A stretch of 9,074 nt of DNA from Geminicoccaceae bacterium (GCA_020446285.1 JAGREZ010000068.1:1-9074); one strand, 5' to 3'. Numbered from the stretch's first letter, positions 1-7,040 are shown. Notes: generated by a model not told the origin, from the letters alone. Translations and numbers: made by a program.

Positions 1-142
1 TGAAGGGCTTGTGATAGGCTTCGAGCTGGCTCTTGGTATAGGCGCCACCCCAGGAAACGACGGTGAGGGAATCTGCGGCAAGGGCTGCCTGGGATGCGAG
101 AAGGGAGATACCCAGGTACAGGGGGAGGGTCCTCTTGCGCAA
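1..142 (-). CDS. ABC transporter substrate-binding protein, PotD-like, N-terminal part (cut by window edge)
   Basis: Only the first 47 codons are inside the window. The frame begins at a TTG (142..140), two codons after an in-frame TGA, with an AAGGAG ribosome site 7 nt upstream; no ATG is available in this frame. The product starts MRKRTLPLYLGISLLASQ and has a basic tip, a hydrophobic core and an ALA|AD cleavage site, so it is a Sec signal peptide with the mature protein starting near residue 24. The mature start, DSLTVVSWGGAYTKSQLEAY, is typical of family-1 extracellular solute-binding proteins of spermidine/putrescine-type ABC importers, which bind the substrate in the periplasm. The ligand cannot be told from this piece. 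It is transcribed divergently from moaC; the gap 143-356 contains no convincing sigma-70 promoter for either side. The call rests on the signal peptide plus the VSWGGAY motif. Confidence 0.72.
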   Translation of the reverse strand, partial: MRKRTLPLYLGISLLASQAALAADSLTVVSWGGAYTKSQLEAYHKPF

Positions 143-356
143 CGTTCATCTCCTTGTTGCTTTTGAACGATTCGAAGTCGGACCATTTCGCGGCCGGAGT
201 CAAGTCGCCAGATGACGGAGCGGTGATCCTGTATGACCCGGTCGAGATCCCGTCCGCACTGCCGCCTCTTGCCACTCCCGCAGGCGTGTCCGATGCTTTA
301 TGCAGCATGCCGAGCGAATGCGATCCGCGAATGGAAACGGGACGGTAGAGCAGAAA

Positions 357-839
357 ATGAACGATCTCACCCATATCGATGCCGACGGCAATGCCGTGAT
401 GGTGGATGTCGGTGGCAAGGATGTCACCGAACGCATTGCCGTTGCTGGCGGTGCGGTCGTGATGCGGCCGGCGACACTCCACCGGATCGTGCAGAAAGCT
501 ATGAAGAAGGGCGATGTGCTGACGATCGCCCAGCTCGCCGGCATCATGGGTGCGAAGCGCACCAGCGATCTCATTCCCCTCTGTCATCCGCTGCCGCTCA
601 CATCGGTCAAGGTCAGCCTCGTTGCCGATGAGGCGCTGCCCGGCATTCGCATCGAGGCGGTGTGCAAGGTGACCCACAGGACAGGTGTGGAGATGGAGGC
701 GCTGACGGCCGTGAGCGTGGCCGCGCTCACGATCCATGACATGTGCAAGGCAATCGACCGGGAAATTCGCATCACCGACATCCGGCTCCTGCGCAAATCC
801 GGCGGGCGTTCCGGCGATTTCGTGGCGTCAGACGCATGA
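357..839 (+). CDS. moaC: Cyclic pyranopterin monophosphate synthase MoaC
   Basis: MoaC acts in the second half of the first step of molybdenum cofactor synthesis in the cytoplasm, turning 3',8-cyclo-7,8-dihydro-GTP made by MoaA into cyclic pyranopterin monophosphate. The product is 160 aa, the usual family length. With the start at 357 the known catalytic residues fall exactly at the Escherichia coli numbering: K51 (AMKKGDV), H77 (PLCHP), E112 and E114 ([10 protein letters not shown]), D128 and K131 (DMCKAIDR). The C-terminal [12 protein letters not shown] is the family signature. A longer in-frame ATG at 300 would add 19 non-conserved residues, so 357 is preferred although its ribosome site is weak. 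The stop overlaps the moeA start as ATGA, implying translational coupling. In many alphaproteobacteria trpC precedes moaC; here a divergent transporter gene does. Confidence 0.96.
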   Translation: MNDLTHIDADGNAVMVDVGGKDVTERIAVAGGAVVMRPATLHRIVQKAMKKGDVLTIAQLAGIMGAKRTSDLIPLCHPLPLTSVKVSLVADEALPGIRIEAVCKVTHRTGVEMEALTAVSVAALTIHDMCKAIDREIRITDIRLLRKSGGRSGDFVASDA

Positions 840-2029
840 TCGAGGTCTCGGATGCCCAGGCGCGAATCTATCCGGCGGTCCGCTCCATGCCGGCGGAATG
901 GGTGCCGCTCGGGGCTGCACTTGGAAGAGTGCTGGCCGCCGATGTCGGTGCCCGTCGGGACCAGCCGCCGGGTGCGGTTTCGGCCATGGACGGCTATGCG
1001 GTCCGGTCCGCCGATGCCGGCGCGCCCATGCGCGTGATCGGCGAGGTGGCGGCGGGATCGCCCCTCACTCTGGCCCTCGGAAAGGGCGAGGCAGCGCGAA
1101 TCTTCACCGGTGGCCTCGTGCCCGACGGTGCCGACGCGATCCTCATCCAGGAGAATGCGGAGCGCGAGGGGGATATCATACAGGCAACGGAAGCAGTTCG
1201 GCCGGGGATGTTCATCCGTCCGCGCGGGCTCGATTTTGCCGAGGGACATGTCGGACTGCGCGCCGGAAGGGTGCTGGATGCGCGCGCACTGGGGCTCGCC
1301 GCAATCATGGGACATGGCCACCTGCAGGTACGCGTGCAACCGCGGATCGCCATTCTCGCAACGGGTGACGAGTTGCGGATGCCGGGTGAAACACCGCTCG
1401 CGCACCAGATCACATCCTCGAATTCCGTCGTGCTCGCCGGCATGTTGCGGGCATGGGGTGCATCGCCGGTGGATCTCGGTATCGCCGCCGACGATCGGGA
1501 CGCACTCGGTGCGGCGCTTGCGAATGCACATGGTGCGGACATGCTGGTGACGACCGGTGGCGCGTCGGTGGGCGACCACGACCTCGTGCGCGAGGTGGGC
1601 GGCATGGCCGGTCTGGAACTGGATTTCTGGAAGGTGCGGATGCGCCCCGGCAAACCCCTCATTTTCGGCCGTCTCGGTGAATGCCCGCTGCTGGGCCTGC
1701 CCGGCAATCCGGTATCCACGATCGTATGCGGGATCATGTTCCTTCGAGGGGCGGTGCGCACCTGTCTCGGTCTCGATCCCTCGCTGCCATGGACCGAAGT
1801 CGTCGTCGCTCACGACCTGAAGGAAAATGACGGGAGGCGCGATTTCATGCGCGCGTTCGTCAAGGCGGACGGAACCGTCAGCGTCGCGGCACGGCAGGAC
1901 AGTTCCATGCTGGCGGTCATGACGGATGCTGATCTCCTCCTGGAACGGGCGCCTCTCGACCCGCCGCGCAAGGCCGGGAGCCGGCTTCGGGCGATCGACT
2001 TGCGCGCAGTTCTTCACGCACAGGTTTAA
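836..2029 (+). CDS. moeA: Molybdopterin molybdenumtransferase MoeA
   Basis: MoeA inserts molybdate into adenylylated molybdopterin, the last step of the basic molybdenum cofactor, in the cytoplasm. The 397-aa product has the family's normal length and domain order: an N-terminal MoeA domain with the MDGYA motif (residues 51-55) and [11 protein letters not shown] (92-102); a central MoCF-binding domain with ATGDEL (175-180), TTGGASVG (239-246), KPLIFG (273-278) and GLPGNPVS (287-294); and a C-terminal barrel domain. The start at 836 is chosen because it overlaps the moaC stop by four bases (ATGA) and gives the standard N-terminus; an upstream in-frame ATG would add 31 residues translated from inside moaC. 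The pair moaC-moeA is a two-gene unit that runs toward lexA, with 26 bases between the moeA stop and the lexA promoter. No broken or missing motif is seen. Confidence 0.96.
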   Translation: MIEVSDAQARIYPAVRSMPAEWVPLGAALGRVLAADVGARRDQPPGAVSAMDGYAVRSADAGAPMRVIGEVAAGSPLTLALGKGEAARIFTGGLVPDGADAILIQENAEREGDIIQATEAVRPGMFIRPRGLDFAEGHVGLRAGRVLDARALGLAAIMGHGHLQVRVQPRIAILATGDELRMPGETPLAHQITSSNSVVLAGMLRAWGASPVDLGIAADDRDALGAALANAHGADMLVTTGGASVGDHDLVREVGGMAGLELDFWKVRMRPGKPLIFGRLGECPLLGLPGNPVSTIVCGIMFLRGAVRTCLGLDPSLPWTEVVVAHDLKENDGRRDFMRAFVKADGTVSVAARQDSSMLAVMTDADLLLERAPLDPPRKAGSRLRAIDLRAVLHAQV

Positions 2030-2055
2030 GAGATGCTTTTTCGCCGCCTGAACAG

Positions 2056-2084
2056 TTGACCAAAAACGAGAACCAAATTAGAAC
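2056..2084 (+). promoter_or_regulatory. lexA promoter (-35 TTGACC, -10 TAGAAC)
   Basis: TTGACC at 2056-2061 and TAGAAC at 2079-2084 are separated by exactly 17 bases, a sigma-70 type arrangement. Transcription would start near 2091, leaving a leader of about 43 bases before the TTG start of lexA at 2134. The TTG at 2056 could be misread as a start codon, but it is the -35 box. The -10 element lies inside the LexA operator, so LexA binding would block RNA polymerase. Confidence 0.68.
2070..2084 (+). promoter_or_regulatory. LexA box (SOS operator), GAAC-N7-GAAC
   Basis: The sequence is GAAC, seven bases (CAAATTA), then GAAC: the exact complement of the GTTC-N7-GTTC direct repeat known as the alphaproteobacterial LexA site. 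It lies 50 bases upstream of lexA and overlaps the -10 box, as expected for autoregulation. It is the only such perfect repeat noticed in the window. Confidence 0.85.
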
Positions 2085-2133
2085 ATTTGTACGCCATCCC
2101 CAGCGCCTCCGATACGAACGGGCGGATACAGCC

Positions 2134-2868
2134 TTGCTCACGCAACGACAATTGCAGCTTCTTCGCTTCGTGCATGATTATCTGGAAGAACACGGAGTCT
2201 GTCCGTCCTTCGATGAAATGCGAGCGGCCCTCGGGTTGAAATCGAAGTCGGGCATTCATCGGCTGGTGTCGGGGCTCGAGGAACGCGGGTTCATCCGCCG
2301 CCTTGCCTACCGTGCGCGTGCGGTTGAAGTTCTCAAACCGCCACCAGGCGATGTCCGCGGCCGCGTGGGCAACCCGCCAAGGCTCGTGGACAAGCCGGAA
2401 CCTAGCGGGAAAATTGTCGAAAGCAATATCGTTCGCGGCGATTTTCGCGGCCATGGATCGAGACGGGCCGGCGAAATCGAACCCGCAAGCAAGAGTCTGC
2501 CGCTCTTCGGCAGGATCGCTGCGGGCACGCCGATCGAGGCTTTCGCCGACACGCAGACCATGATCGATGTGCCGGGCCTGCTCATGGGCGACGGCGAACA
2601 CTATGTCGTGCAGGTGGCCGGCGATTCCATGATCGAGGCCGGTATCATGGACGGCGATTATGTCGTCATCCGCCGTTGCGACACGGCTGAAAACGGTTCA
2701 ATCGTCGTGGCGCTGGTCGAGGGACGCGAAGTGACACTCAAGCGTATCCGGCGACGCGGCGCATCGATTGCACTCGAGCCTGCCAATCCTGATTACGAAA
2801 TCCGCATCTTCGGCCCGCATCAGGTCGCGGTTCAGGGCAAGCTCGTGGGCCTGCTCCGCCGTTACTGA
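2134..2868 (+). CDS. lexA: LexA repressor, SOS regulator (alphaproteobacterial type)
   Basis: LexA represses DNA-damage genes and cleaves itself when stimulated by RecA filaments. From a TTG start at 2134 the product is 244 aa and begins MLTQRQLQLLRFVHDYL, matching the MLT(R/K)(K/R)Q start of the family. The winged helix-turn-helix follows at about residues 24-54 (PSFDEMRAALGLKSKSGIHR). A long charged linker (about 70-120) leads to the peptidase domain: cleavage pair A130-G131 (RIAAGTPIEA), nucleophile S165 (AGDSMIEAGI) and general-base lysine K203 (EVTLKRI). The same frame is open back to 2056, but that stretch holds the promoter and LexA box, so it is not coding. The ribosome site before 2134 is poor (GGGCGG about 11 bases away). 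The gene follows moeA and ends 84 bases before the convergent hydroxylase operon; comEC, often next to lexA in this group, is absent. Confidence 0.93.
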   Translation: MLTQRQLQLLRFVHDYLEEHGVCPSFDEMRAALGLKSKSGIHRLVSGLEERGFIRRLAYRARAVEVLKPPPGDVRGRVGNPPRLVDKPEPSGKIVESNIVRGDFRGHGSRRAGEIEPASKSLPLFGRIAAGTPIEAFADTQTMIDVPGLLMGDGEHYVVQVAGDSMIEAGIMDGDYVVIRRCDTAENGSIVVALVEGREVTLKRIRRRGASIALEPANPDYEIRIFGPHQVAVQGKLVGLLRRY

Positions 2869-2883
2869 TCGAGCATGTCGATC
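2867..2883. other. Perfect short inverted repeat at the lexA stop
   Basis: GATCGA and TCGATC (6-bp arms) flank a 5-base spacer and overlap the lexA stop codon. A second 5-bp repeat, GTTCC...GGAAC, lies at 2911-2927, with TTCTTTTG about 10 bases further on. Both sit in the 84-base gap between the convergent lexA and the DUF2783-type gene. They could form weak hairpins that help end transcription, but neither has the strong GC stem plus adjacent T-run of a clear terminator. Confidence 0.3.
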
Positions 2884-2952
2884 CGTTCAGCCGCGGGCGG
2901 CAGCGTGGCGGTTCCGAAGTCGGGAACTGTTGGCATTCTTTTGTGATCTGGG

Positions 2953-3150
2953 TCAGCCTGTCCGGCCTGCGGTTTCGATGGCCTCTCTCAGAGTGTCGAG
3001 ATCGCCGATCTGGTTGGCGAGGAGGAGAAGCAGGCGGGCGTTGAGGGCTTCGCTTTGTTCGTCGTCGAGGCCGTCATGGGCATCGATCAGCATGGCGTAG
3101 AATTCGTCGCTCTTGCCGGCGAAGCCGTCATCCGTTCGAAGTCTGCTCAT
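2953..3150 (-). CDS. DUF2783-type small protein, probable coupling protein of the aromatic hydroxylase (MhaB-like)
   Basis: The 65-aa product carries the pattern I associate with DUF2783: FYAMLIDAHDGLDDEQSEAL followed by NARLLLLLANQIGD and LREAIE. It has no signal peptide or cysteine motif and looks like a small, acidic, helical cytoplasmic protein. Its ATG overlaps the stop of the FAD hydroxylase gene by four bases (ATGA, 3147-3150), with GGAGGA 5 bases upstream, so the two are translationally coupled. In Pseudomonas putida U, 3-hydroxyphenylacetate 6-hydroxylase consists of a ~63-kDa flavoprotein (MhaA) and a ~6-kDa coupling protein (MhaB) needed for productive hydroxylation. Size, order and context fit that role here. 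The equation DUF2783 = MhaB is my inference, not something the sequence alone proves. It is the last gene of the operon. Confidence 0.72.
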   Translation of the reverse strand: MSRLRTDDGFAGKSDEFYAMLIDAHDGLDDEQSEALNARLLLLLANQIGDLDTLREAIETAGRTG

Positions 3151-4751
3151 GCCTGTCCTCCGGCGAGTTCGAGGGCATCGAGGATCCGGCCGGCATCGGC
3201 GCGGTTCCAGGCCGCGGCGATATGCTGGTCCGGACGGACGAGGTAGGTCACGCCGGCCTCGAGTGCATAACGCTGGCGGAGCAGGCCCTCGCGATCCTTG
3301 AGGTCTCGGCCGACAATCAGCGCCGGCAGTTTCGATGGCAGATGTGCCTCGCTACCGATGCCGTCGGGCTGGTGCAATATCCTGAACTCGCCACCGAGAT
3401 GCCCCAGCAGCCAGTCATCGCTGGAACGCGCTGTCTCGACCGGTGCATCGGGACAGGGCGTTCCCGGCGGGAGTCTTCCGCTCGCCATGTCCTGACCGCG
3501 CTGCAATCCCCTGTGGGTGAGCGAGCAGGGCTCCGACAGCCGGCCGGAATTGACCAGCCGCCGGGCGAAGGGCATCTCGCCGGCGAGATGAAGCACTGCG
3601 TCGCGAAAGAGCCGTTCGGTTTTCGATTTCGGCGTCATGAAGCTTGTCGAGCGTGATGAGTGGAGGATGTTTTCATCTGCTCCGTGGCAGCGCTCCTCGT
3701 CATAGGATTTCAAGAGGTCGCGGGATGCCCTGCCGAGCAGGACGGCGGCGAGTTTCCAGCAGAGATTGTCGATATCCTGGATGCCGCTGTTCCCGCCGCG
3801 CGCGCCGAACGGGCTTACGACATGGGCGCTGTCGCCGGCGAAGATGATCCGGTCATGAACGAAAGCCTTCATCCGCCGGCACTGGAATGTGTAGACACTG
3901 ACCCAGTCGATTTCAAAGGGCCTGCCGCCGAGCATCGCCGAAACGCGCGGCGTGACCCGCTCGGGCTTTCTCTCTTCCGCGGGATCGGCATCGGGGCCGA
4001 GCTGCAGATCGATGCGGTAGATATTGTCCGGTTGCTTGTGCAGGAGTGCCGACTGGCCGGAATGAAAGGTCGGTTCGAACCAGAACAGGCGTTCATTGGA
4101 AAGATCCGCATCCATCTCGATATCGGCGATGAGGAAATGTTCTTCGAACGCCCGCCCGTCGAAGTCGAGGCCCATCATGCCGCGGATGCTGCTGTTCGCT
4201 CCGTCGCAGGCGAGGGCGTAGCGGGATTCGAGAGTATAGGCACCATCAGGGGTCTCGATCGCGAGCCTGACGCAACTTGGTTGCTGTTCGATGCCCGTGA
4301 CCCGGTTCTTCCAGCGGATATCGATCAGATCAGGAAATTCGAGCGCGCGTTCGACGAGAAACTGTTCGACATGATATTGCTGCAGGTTGATGAAGGCCGG
4401 CATCTTGTGGCCGGGTTCTTCCTGCAGGTCGAAACTGTAGACCTCGCGGTCGCGATGGAAGAGACGACCGACCTTCCAGGTGATACCCTTGTCCACCATC
4501 CGCTCGCCGACACCGAGGCGATCGAAAATCTCGAGGCTGCGCTTGGACCAGCAGATCGCCCGGCTGCCGACCGAAACGACATCGTTGTCGTCGAGCACGA
4601 CCGTGCGGATATCGTGCAGTGCAAGATCGATGGCAGCGGCGAGACCCACCGGTCCCGCACCGACGATGATGACCGGGACAGCAGGATGACTGCCCCCGTC
4701 GAGTTCCGGCGGCTTGCGATAGGGGTAGGAACTGTAGGTGTAACGGGTCAT
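3147..4751 (-). CDS. FAD-dependent aromatic hydroxylase, MhpA/MhaA-like (probable 3-hydroxyphenylacetate 6-hydroxylase)
   Basis: A 534-aa class A flavoprotein monooxygenase. These use NAD(P)H and O2 to hydroxylate a phenolic ring. The FAD-binding landmarks are all present in order: GAGPVG (residues 31-36) in the Rossmann fold, CDGANSSIR (182-190; the DG motif) and FAGDSAHVVSPFGARGGNSG (304-323; the GD motif). It exceeds the ~400 aa of p-hydroxybenzoate hydroxylase because of a C-terminal thioredoxin-like extension, as in MhpA/phenol-hydroxylase relatives. The start at 4751 has AAGGAAGG 7 bases upstream. It is followed by an overlapping DUF2783-type gene and sits in an operon with fumarylacetoacetate hydrolase and an hmgA remnant. 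This favours a substrate that yields homogentisate, as with P. putida MhaA, over phenylpropionate or resorcinol. Class is certain; substrate is inference. Confidence 0.85.
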   Translation of the reverse strand: MTRYTYSSYPYRKPPELDGGSHPAVPVIIVGAGPVGLAAAIDLALHDIRTVVLDDNDVVSVGSRAICWSKRSLEIFDRLGVGERMVDKGITWKVGRLFHRDREVYSFDLQEEPGHKMPAFINLQQYHVEQFLVERALEFPDLIDIRWKNRVTGIEQQPSCVRLAIETPDGAYTLESRYALACDGANSSIRGMMGLDFDGRAFEEHFLIADIEMDADLSNERLFWFEPTFHSGQSALLHKQPDNIYRIDLQLGPDADPAEERKPERVTPRVSAMLGGRPFEIDWVSVYTFQCRRMKAFVHDRIIFAGDSAHVVSPFGARGGNSGIQDIDNLCWKLAAVLLGRASRDLLKSYDEERCHGADENILHSSRSTSFMTPKSKTERLFRDAVLHLAGEMPFARRLVNSGRLSEPCSLTHRGLQRGQDMASGRLPPGTPCPDAPVETARSSDDWLLGHLGGEFRILHQPDGIGSEAHLPSKLPALIVGRDLKDREGLLRQRYALEAGVTYLVRPDQHIAAAWNRADAGRILDALELAGGQA

Positions 4752-4832
4752 CGTGGCACCTTCCTTGCCGGGTGAACCTCATGCCGGTGGCGTCGATCTC
4801 CCGAGTGGCCCGCAGTCTGGCGACCTTCCTCT

Positions 4833-5783
4833 TCAGCCCCGCAACTGTTCCCACATGATCCGGTCGCGTTCTGCCGTCCAGATGCGCGGGGTGTCGATGC
4901 CGTTGGCTTCATCATAGGCTCGCGCGACATTGAACGGGAGGCAATGCTCATAGATGGCATAATCCCTGAACTTATCGTCGCAGGCTGCCCGACAGGCGTC
5001 CCACGCTTCCTTCAGAGAGCCACCGCGCGCGGCAACAGCGGCGACCGGTGCGTAGGTGCTTTTCAGAAAATCGCGGGTCAGGGAGATGGCCTCCCGGACC
5101 CTGGCCGGATCGCTCAAGGCGTCGCCACGGCCCGGTGCGAGCGTGCGTGGCTCGAACCGGGCGATCCTGTCGAGCGTGTCCTGCCAGTCGCTGAAATGTG
5201 CGTCGCCGCAGTAGCAGGCGGAGCGGTATTCGACGATGTCGCCGGAGAACATTGCCTGCTCGTCCGGTACCCAGGCGATGATGTCCCCGGCGGTATGGGC
5301 CCGACCCGGATGGATCAGGTCAACGCGGCGCTTGCCGAGCCAGACCGTCATGCGGTCGCGGAACGTCATGGTCGGCCATGTCAGTCCCGGAATGCTCTCA
5401 TGTGCCTGAAAGAGACGTGGAAAACGGCCGAACTCGCTGTCCCAGTCTTCCTGTCCGCGCTCATGGATCATGCTCCGGCAGGTTTCGGAAGCGATGATCT
5501 GCTCGGCCCCGTAGGCGGACGCGCCCAGCACGCGCACGGCATGATAGTGCGAGAGGACGACATATCGGATCGGCTTGTCAGTGACGCTTCTGACCCGTTC
5601 CATCACCAGTTCGGCCATGACCGGTGTCGCCTGCGCATCCACCACCATGACCGCGTCATCGCCGATGATGACGCCGGTATTGGGATCACCTTCGGCGGTG
5701 AAGGCATGGAGTCCGTCGCCGACCTCGGTAAAGGAGATCGTCTTCGCGGCCATGTCTGCGGTGGATGCAAATGCCTTAGCCAT
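4833..5783 (-). CDS. Metallo-beta-lactamase-fold protein with incomplete metal site
   Basis: A 316-aa cytoplasmic MBL-fold protein, recognised by VMVVDAQATP (residues 45-54), VLSHYH (76-81), HPGRAHTAGD (158-167) and FSGDIVE (179-185). Three first-site ligands are present: H79, H81 and H163. The usual HxHxDH motif reads HYHAVR, so the Asp and His of site two are V83 and R84. The usual PGHG reads PGRG (R219). Only D182 of the second-site ligands remains, so at most one metal is expected in the classical position. The C-terminal third (220-316) has conserved-looking Cys, His and Trp residues and no match I recognise. The ATG overlaps the FAH stop by 8 bases; 81 bases separate its stop from the hydroxylase. 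A role in the same pathway, perhaps hydrolysis of a lactone or thioester, is inferred from position only. Confidence 0.85.
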   Translation of the reverse strand: MAKAFASTADMAAKTISFTEVGDGLHAFTAEGDPNTGVIIGDDAVMVVDAQATPVMAELVMERVRSVTDKPIRYVVLSHYHAVRVLGASAYGAEQIIASETCRSMIHERGQEDWDSEFGRFPRLFQAHESIPGLTWPTMTFRDRMTVWLGKRRVDLIHPGRAHTAGDIIAWVPDEQAMFSGDIVEYRSACYCGDAHFSDWQDTLDRIARFEPRTLAPGRGDALSDPARVREAISLTRDFLKSTYAPVAAVAARGGSLKEAWDACRAACDDKFRDYAIYEHCLPFNVARAYDEANGIDTPRIWTAERDRIMWEQLRG

Positions 5784-6789
5784 GGTAGCGCACCACTTCC
5801 TGTTCGATCGCGCCGAAGATCGTGTGACCGTCGGCGTCCTTCATCTCGATGCGCACATGGTCGCCCGGCTTGAGCCACGGTGTGCGCGGTTCTCCATGCC
5901 AGAGCGTCTCCAGCATCCGCCGCTCGGCAAGACAGGAGGAACCGATATCGGAACCCTCCTGCCGCGCCGCGTTGTTGGCGACCGTACCCGAACCGACAAT
6001 GGTTCCGGCACCGAGATGGCGTGTCCTGGCCCCGTGCGCCACGAGCTGTGCCAGCGAGAAGGTCATGTCGGTTCCGGCGTCGGGATGGCCGAGTTCATGC
6101 TCGTTGACATGGGAGAGCAGCGGGCGGTGCAGCTTGCCGTCCCGCCAGTCCGGACCGAGCTCGTCGGGAGTGACAGCGACCGGCGAGAACGCGGTGGCGG
6201 GCTTGCCATGGACAAAGCCGAAGCCCTTGGCGAGTTCGCCGGCAATGAGGCCGCGGGCGCTTACATCGTTGACCAGCATGACGAGACGGATATGTCCGGC
6301 TGCTTCTTCCGGCGTCGTGCCCATGCGCACCTCATCGGTGATCACGGCGATCTCGGCTTCGAGGTCGAGGCCCCAATCGTCGCCGCCAAGCTCGATCGGA
6401 TCGCGCGGACCGATGAACTTGTCGCTGGCACCCTGATACATCAGCGGATCGGTCCAGAAACTTGCCGGCAGTTCCGCGCCGCGTGCCTTTCTCACCAGTT
6501 CGACATGAGTGACATAGGCCGAGCCATCGAGCCACTGATAGGCGCGCGGCAGCGGCGAGGCGGCCTCGCGCTCGCGAAACCGTTGCGCACGGACACTGCC
6601 ATGCGCCAGCTGCCCGGCAAGTTCCTCGAGCCGTGATGACACCTCGTCCCAGCGCTCGAGAGCGTCCTGCAGCGTCGGTGCGATGTGGGTGGCATCAACG
6701 CAAAGGGTAATGTCGCGGGAGACCACCACCAGCCTGCCATCACGCAGGGGCGTTCCGTCGGATCCGGATTTCAGCGAGGCCAGTTTCAT
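5776..6789 (-). CDS. Fumarylacetoacetate hydrolase family protein (probable fumarylacetoacetase)
   Basis: A 337-aa FAH-superfamily enzyme, which cleaves C-C bonds in beta-diketo acids using a divalent metal. Visible landmarks are YQWLDGSAYVTHVELVRKAR (residues 84-103), the acidic metal ligands E144 and E146 in LDLEAEIAVI, VNDVSARGL with D175, GKPATAFSPVAV (195-206) and GAGTIVGSGTVANN near the C-terminal side. The length fits the short bacterial fumarylacetoacetases rather than the ~420-aa animal type. Its ATG follows the TAG of the hmgA remnant directly (TAGATG, with GGAG 4 bases before the ATG). The gene thus evolved in an operon with homogentisate dioxygenase, whose product becomes its substrate after isomerisation to fumarylacetoacetate. 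No maleylacetoacetate isomerase is in the window. Fumarylpyruvate hydrolase is a less likely alternative. Confidence 0.87.
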   Translation of the reverse strand: MKLASLKSGSDGTPLRDGRLVVVSRDITLCVDATHIAPTLQDALERWDEVSSRLEELAGQLAHGSVRAQRFREREAASPLPRAYQWLDGSAYVTHVELVRKARGAELPASFWTDPLMYQGASDKFIGPRDPIELGGDDWGLDLEAEIAVITDEVRMGTTPEEAAGHIRLVMLVNDVSARGLIAGELAKGFGFVHGKPATAFSPVAVTPDELGPDWRDGKLHRPLLSHVNEHELGHPDAGTDMTFSLAQLVAHGARTRHLGAGTIVGSGTVANNAARQEGSDIGSSCLAERRMLETLWHGEPRTPWLKPGDHVRIEMKDADGHTIFGAIEQEVVRYHG

Positions 6790-6950
6790 CTAGCTCCAGT
6801 CTCCCTCGATGGTGCCGTTGCAGCGCTTCTTCAGCCCCTTCCAGCATTCGATGTAACTGTCCTGCAGCTTTGCTTCCCTTGCGGCAGGGCTCCCGGCAGG
6901 CTCCCGGTTTCGAAATCACTGCCGAAACCGGGCATGTATTCGAGCGCCAT
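6790..6950 (-). pseudogene. hmgA: Remnant of homogentisate 1,2-dioxygenase with a large internal deletion
   Basis: From an ATG at 6950, with GGGAGGA 5 bases upstream, the reading begins [15 protein letters not shown] and goes on with [12 protein letters not shown]. This is the highly conserved N-terminus of homogentisate 1,2-dioxygenase (normally about 430-450 aa). Homology ends after about 28 codons and the frame stops at 6831. In the frame one base away, the last ~25 codons before the TAG at 6790-6792 read [15 protein letters not shown] and then [10 protein letters not shown], which looks like the C-terminal end of the same enzyme. The gene thus appears to have lost roughly 380 codons, including the whole iron site, and been left out of frame, with the junction near 6865-6880. 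The stop abuts the FAH start, showing the old operon order hmgA-FAH. The remnant may still serve as the leader of the operon. The N-terminal match is firm, the C-terminal match is less sure. Confidence 0.82.
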
Positions 6951-7040
6951 GCAAATCCTCCCGTATCCCCGGTACGTCATGGTTGCACGATGATCGCCGG
7001 CGTCAATGACTTTTGGGCGAGGGATTGATGGTTGAGATTC

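Noticed and set aside
293..308. Small inverted repeat ATGCT/AGCAT before moaC as a riboswitch or operator
   Set aside because: Only five base pairs and no molybdenum-cofactor riboswitch architecture is seen around it; likely chance.
94..348. 84-codon plus-strand frame at the left end
   Set aside because: It overlaps the signal-peptide-coding region of the leftward transporter gene, is composition-driven and has no recognisable product.
584..2017. Long open minus-strand frame (477 codons) opposite moeA
   Set aside because: It is the antisense shadow of moaC/moeA in GC-rich DNA; the product is His/Arg/Cys-rich with no recognisable domain, while moeA has every family motif.
2911..2927. GTTCC...GGAAC as a second LexA box
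   Set aside because: The halves are inverted, whereas the alphaproteobacterial LexA site is a direct repeat; it also lies after lexA, not before a gene start.
3660..4775. Long open plus-strand frame (371 codons) opposite the FAD hydroxylase
   Set aside because: Antisense shadow of a gene with complete FAD motifs; the product resembles no family and has no ribosome site.
5575..6636. Long open plus-strand frame (353 codons) opposite the MBL and FAH genes
   Set aside because: It crosses two genuine overlapping genes on the other strand and has no protein motif; shadow frame.
7001..7006. TTGACG (minus strand) as a -35 box for the hmgA-FAH operon
   Set aside because: No acceptable -10 element lies 16-18 bases downstream, so the promoter of this operon remains unlocated; a promoter that depends on an activator is possible.
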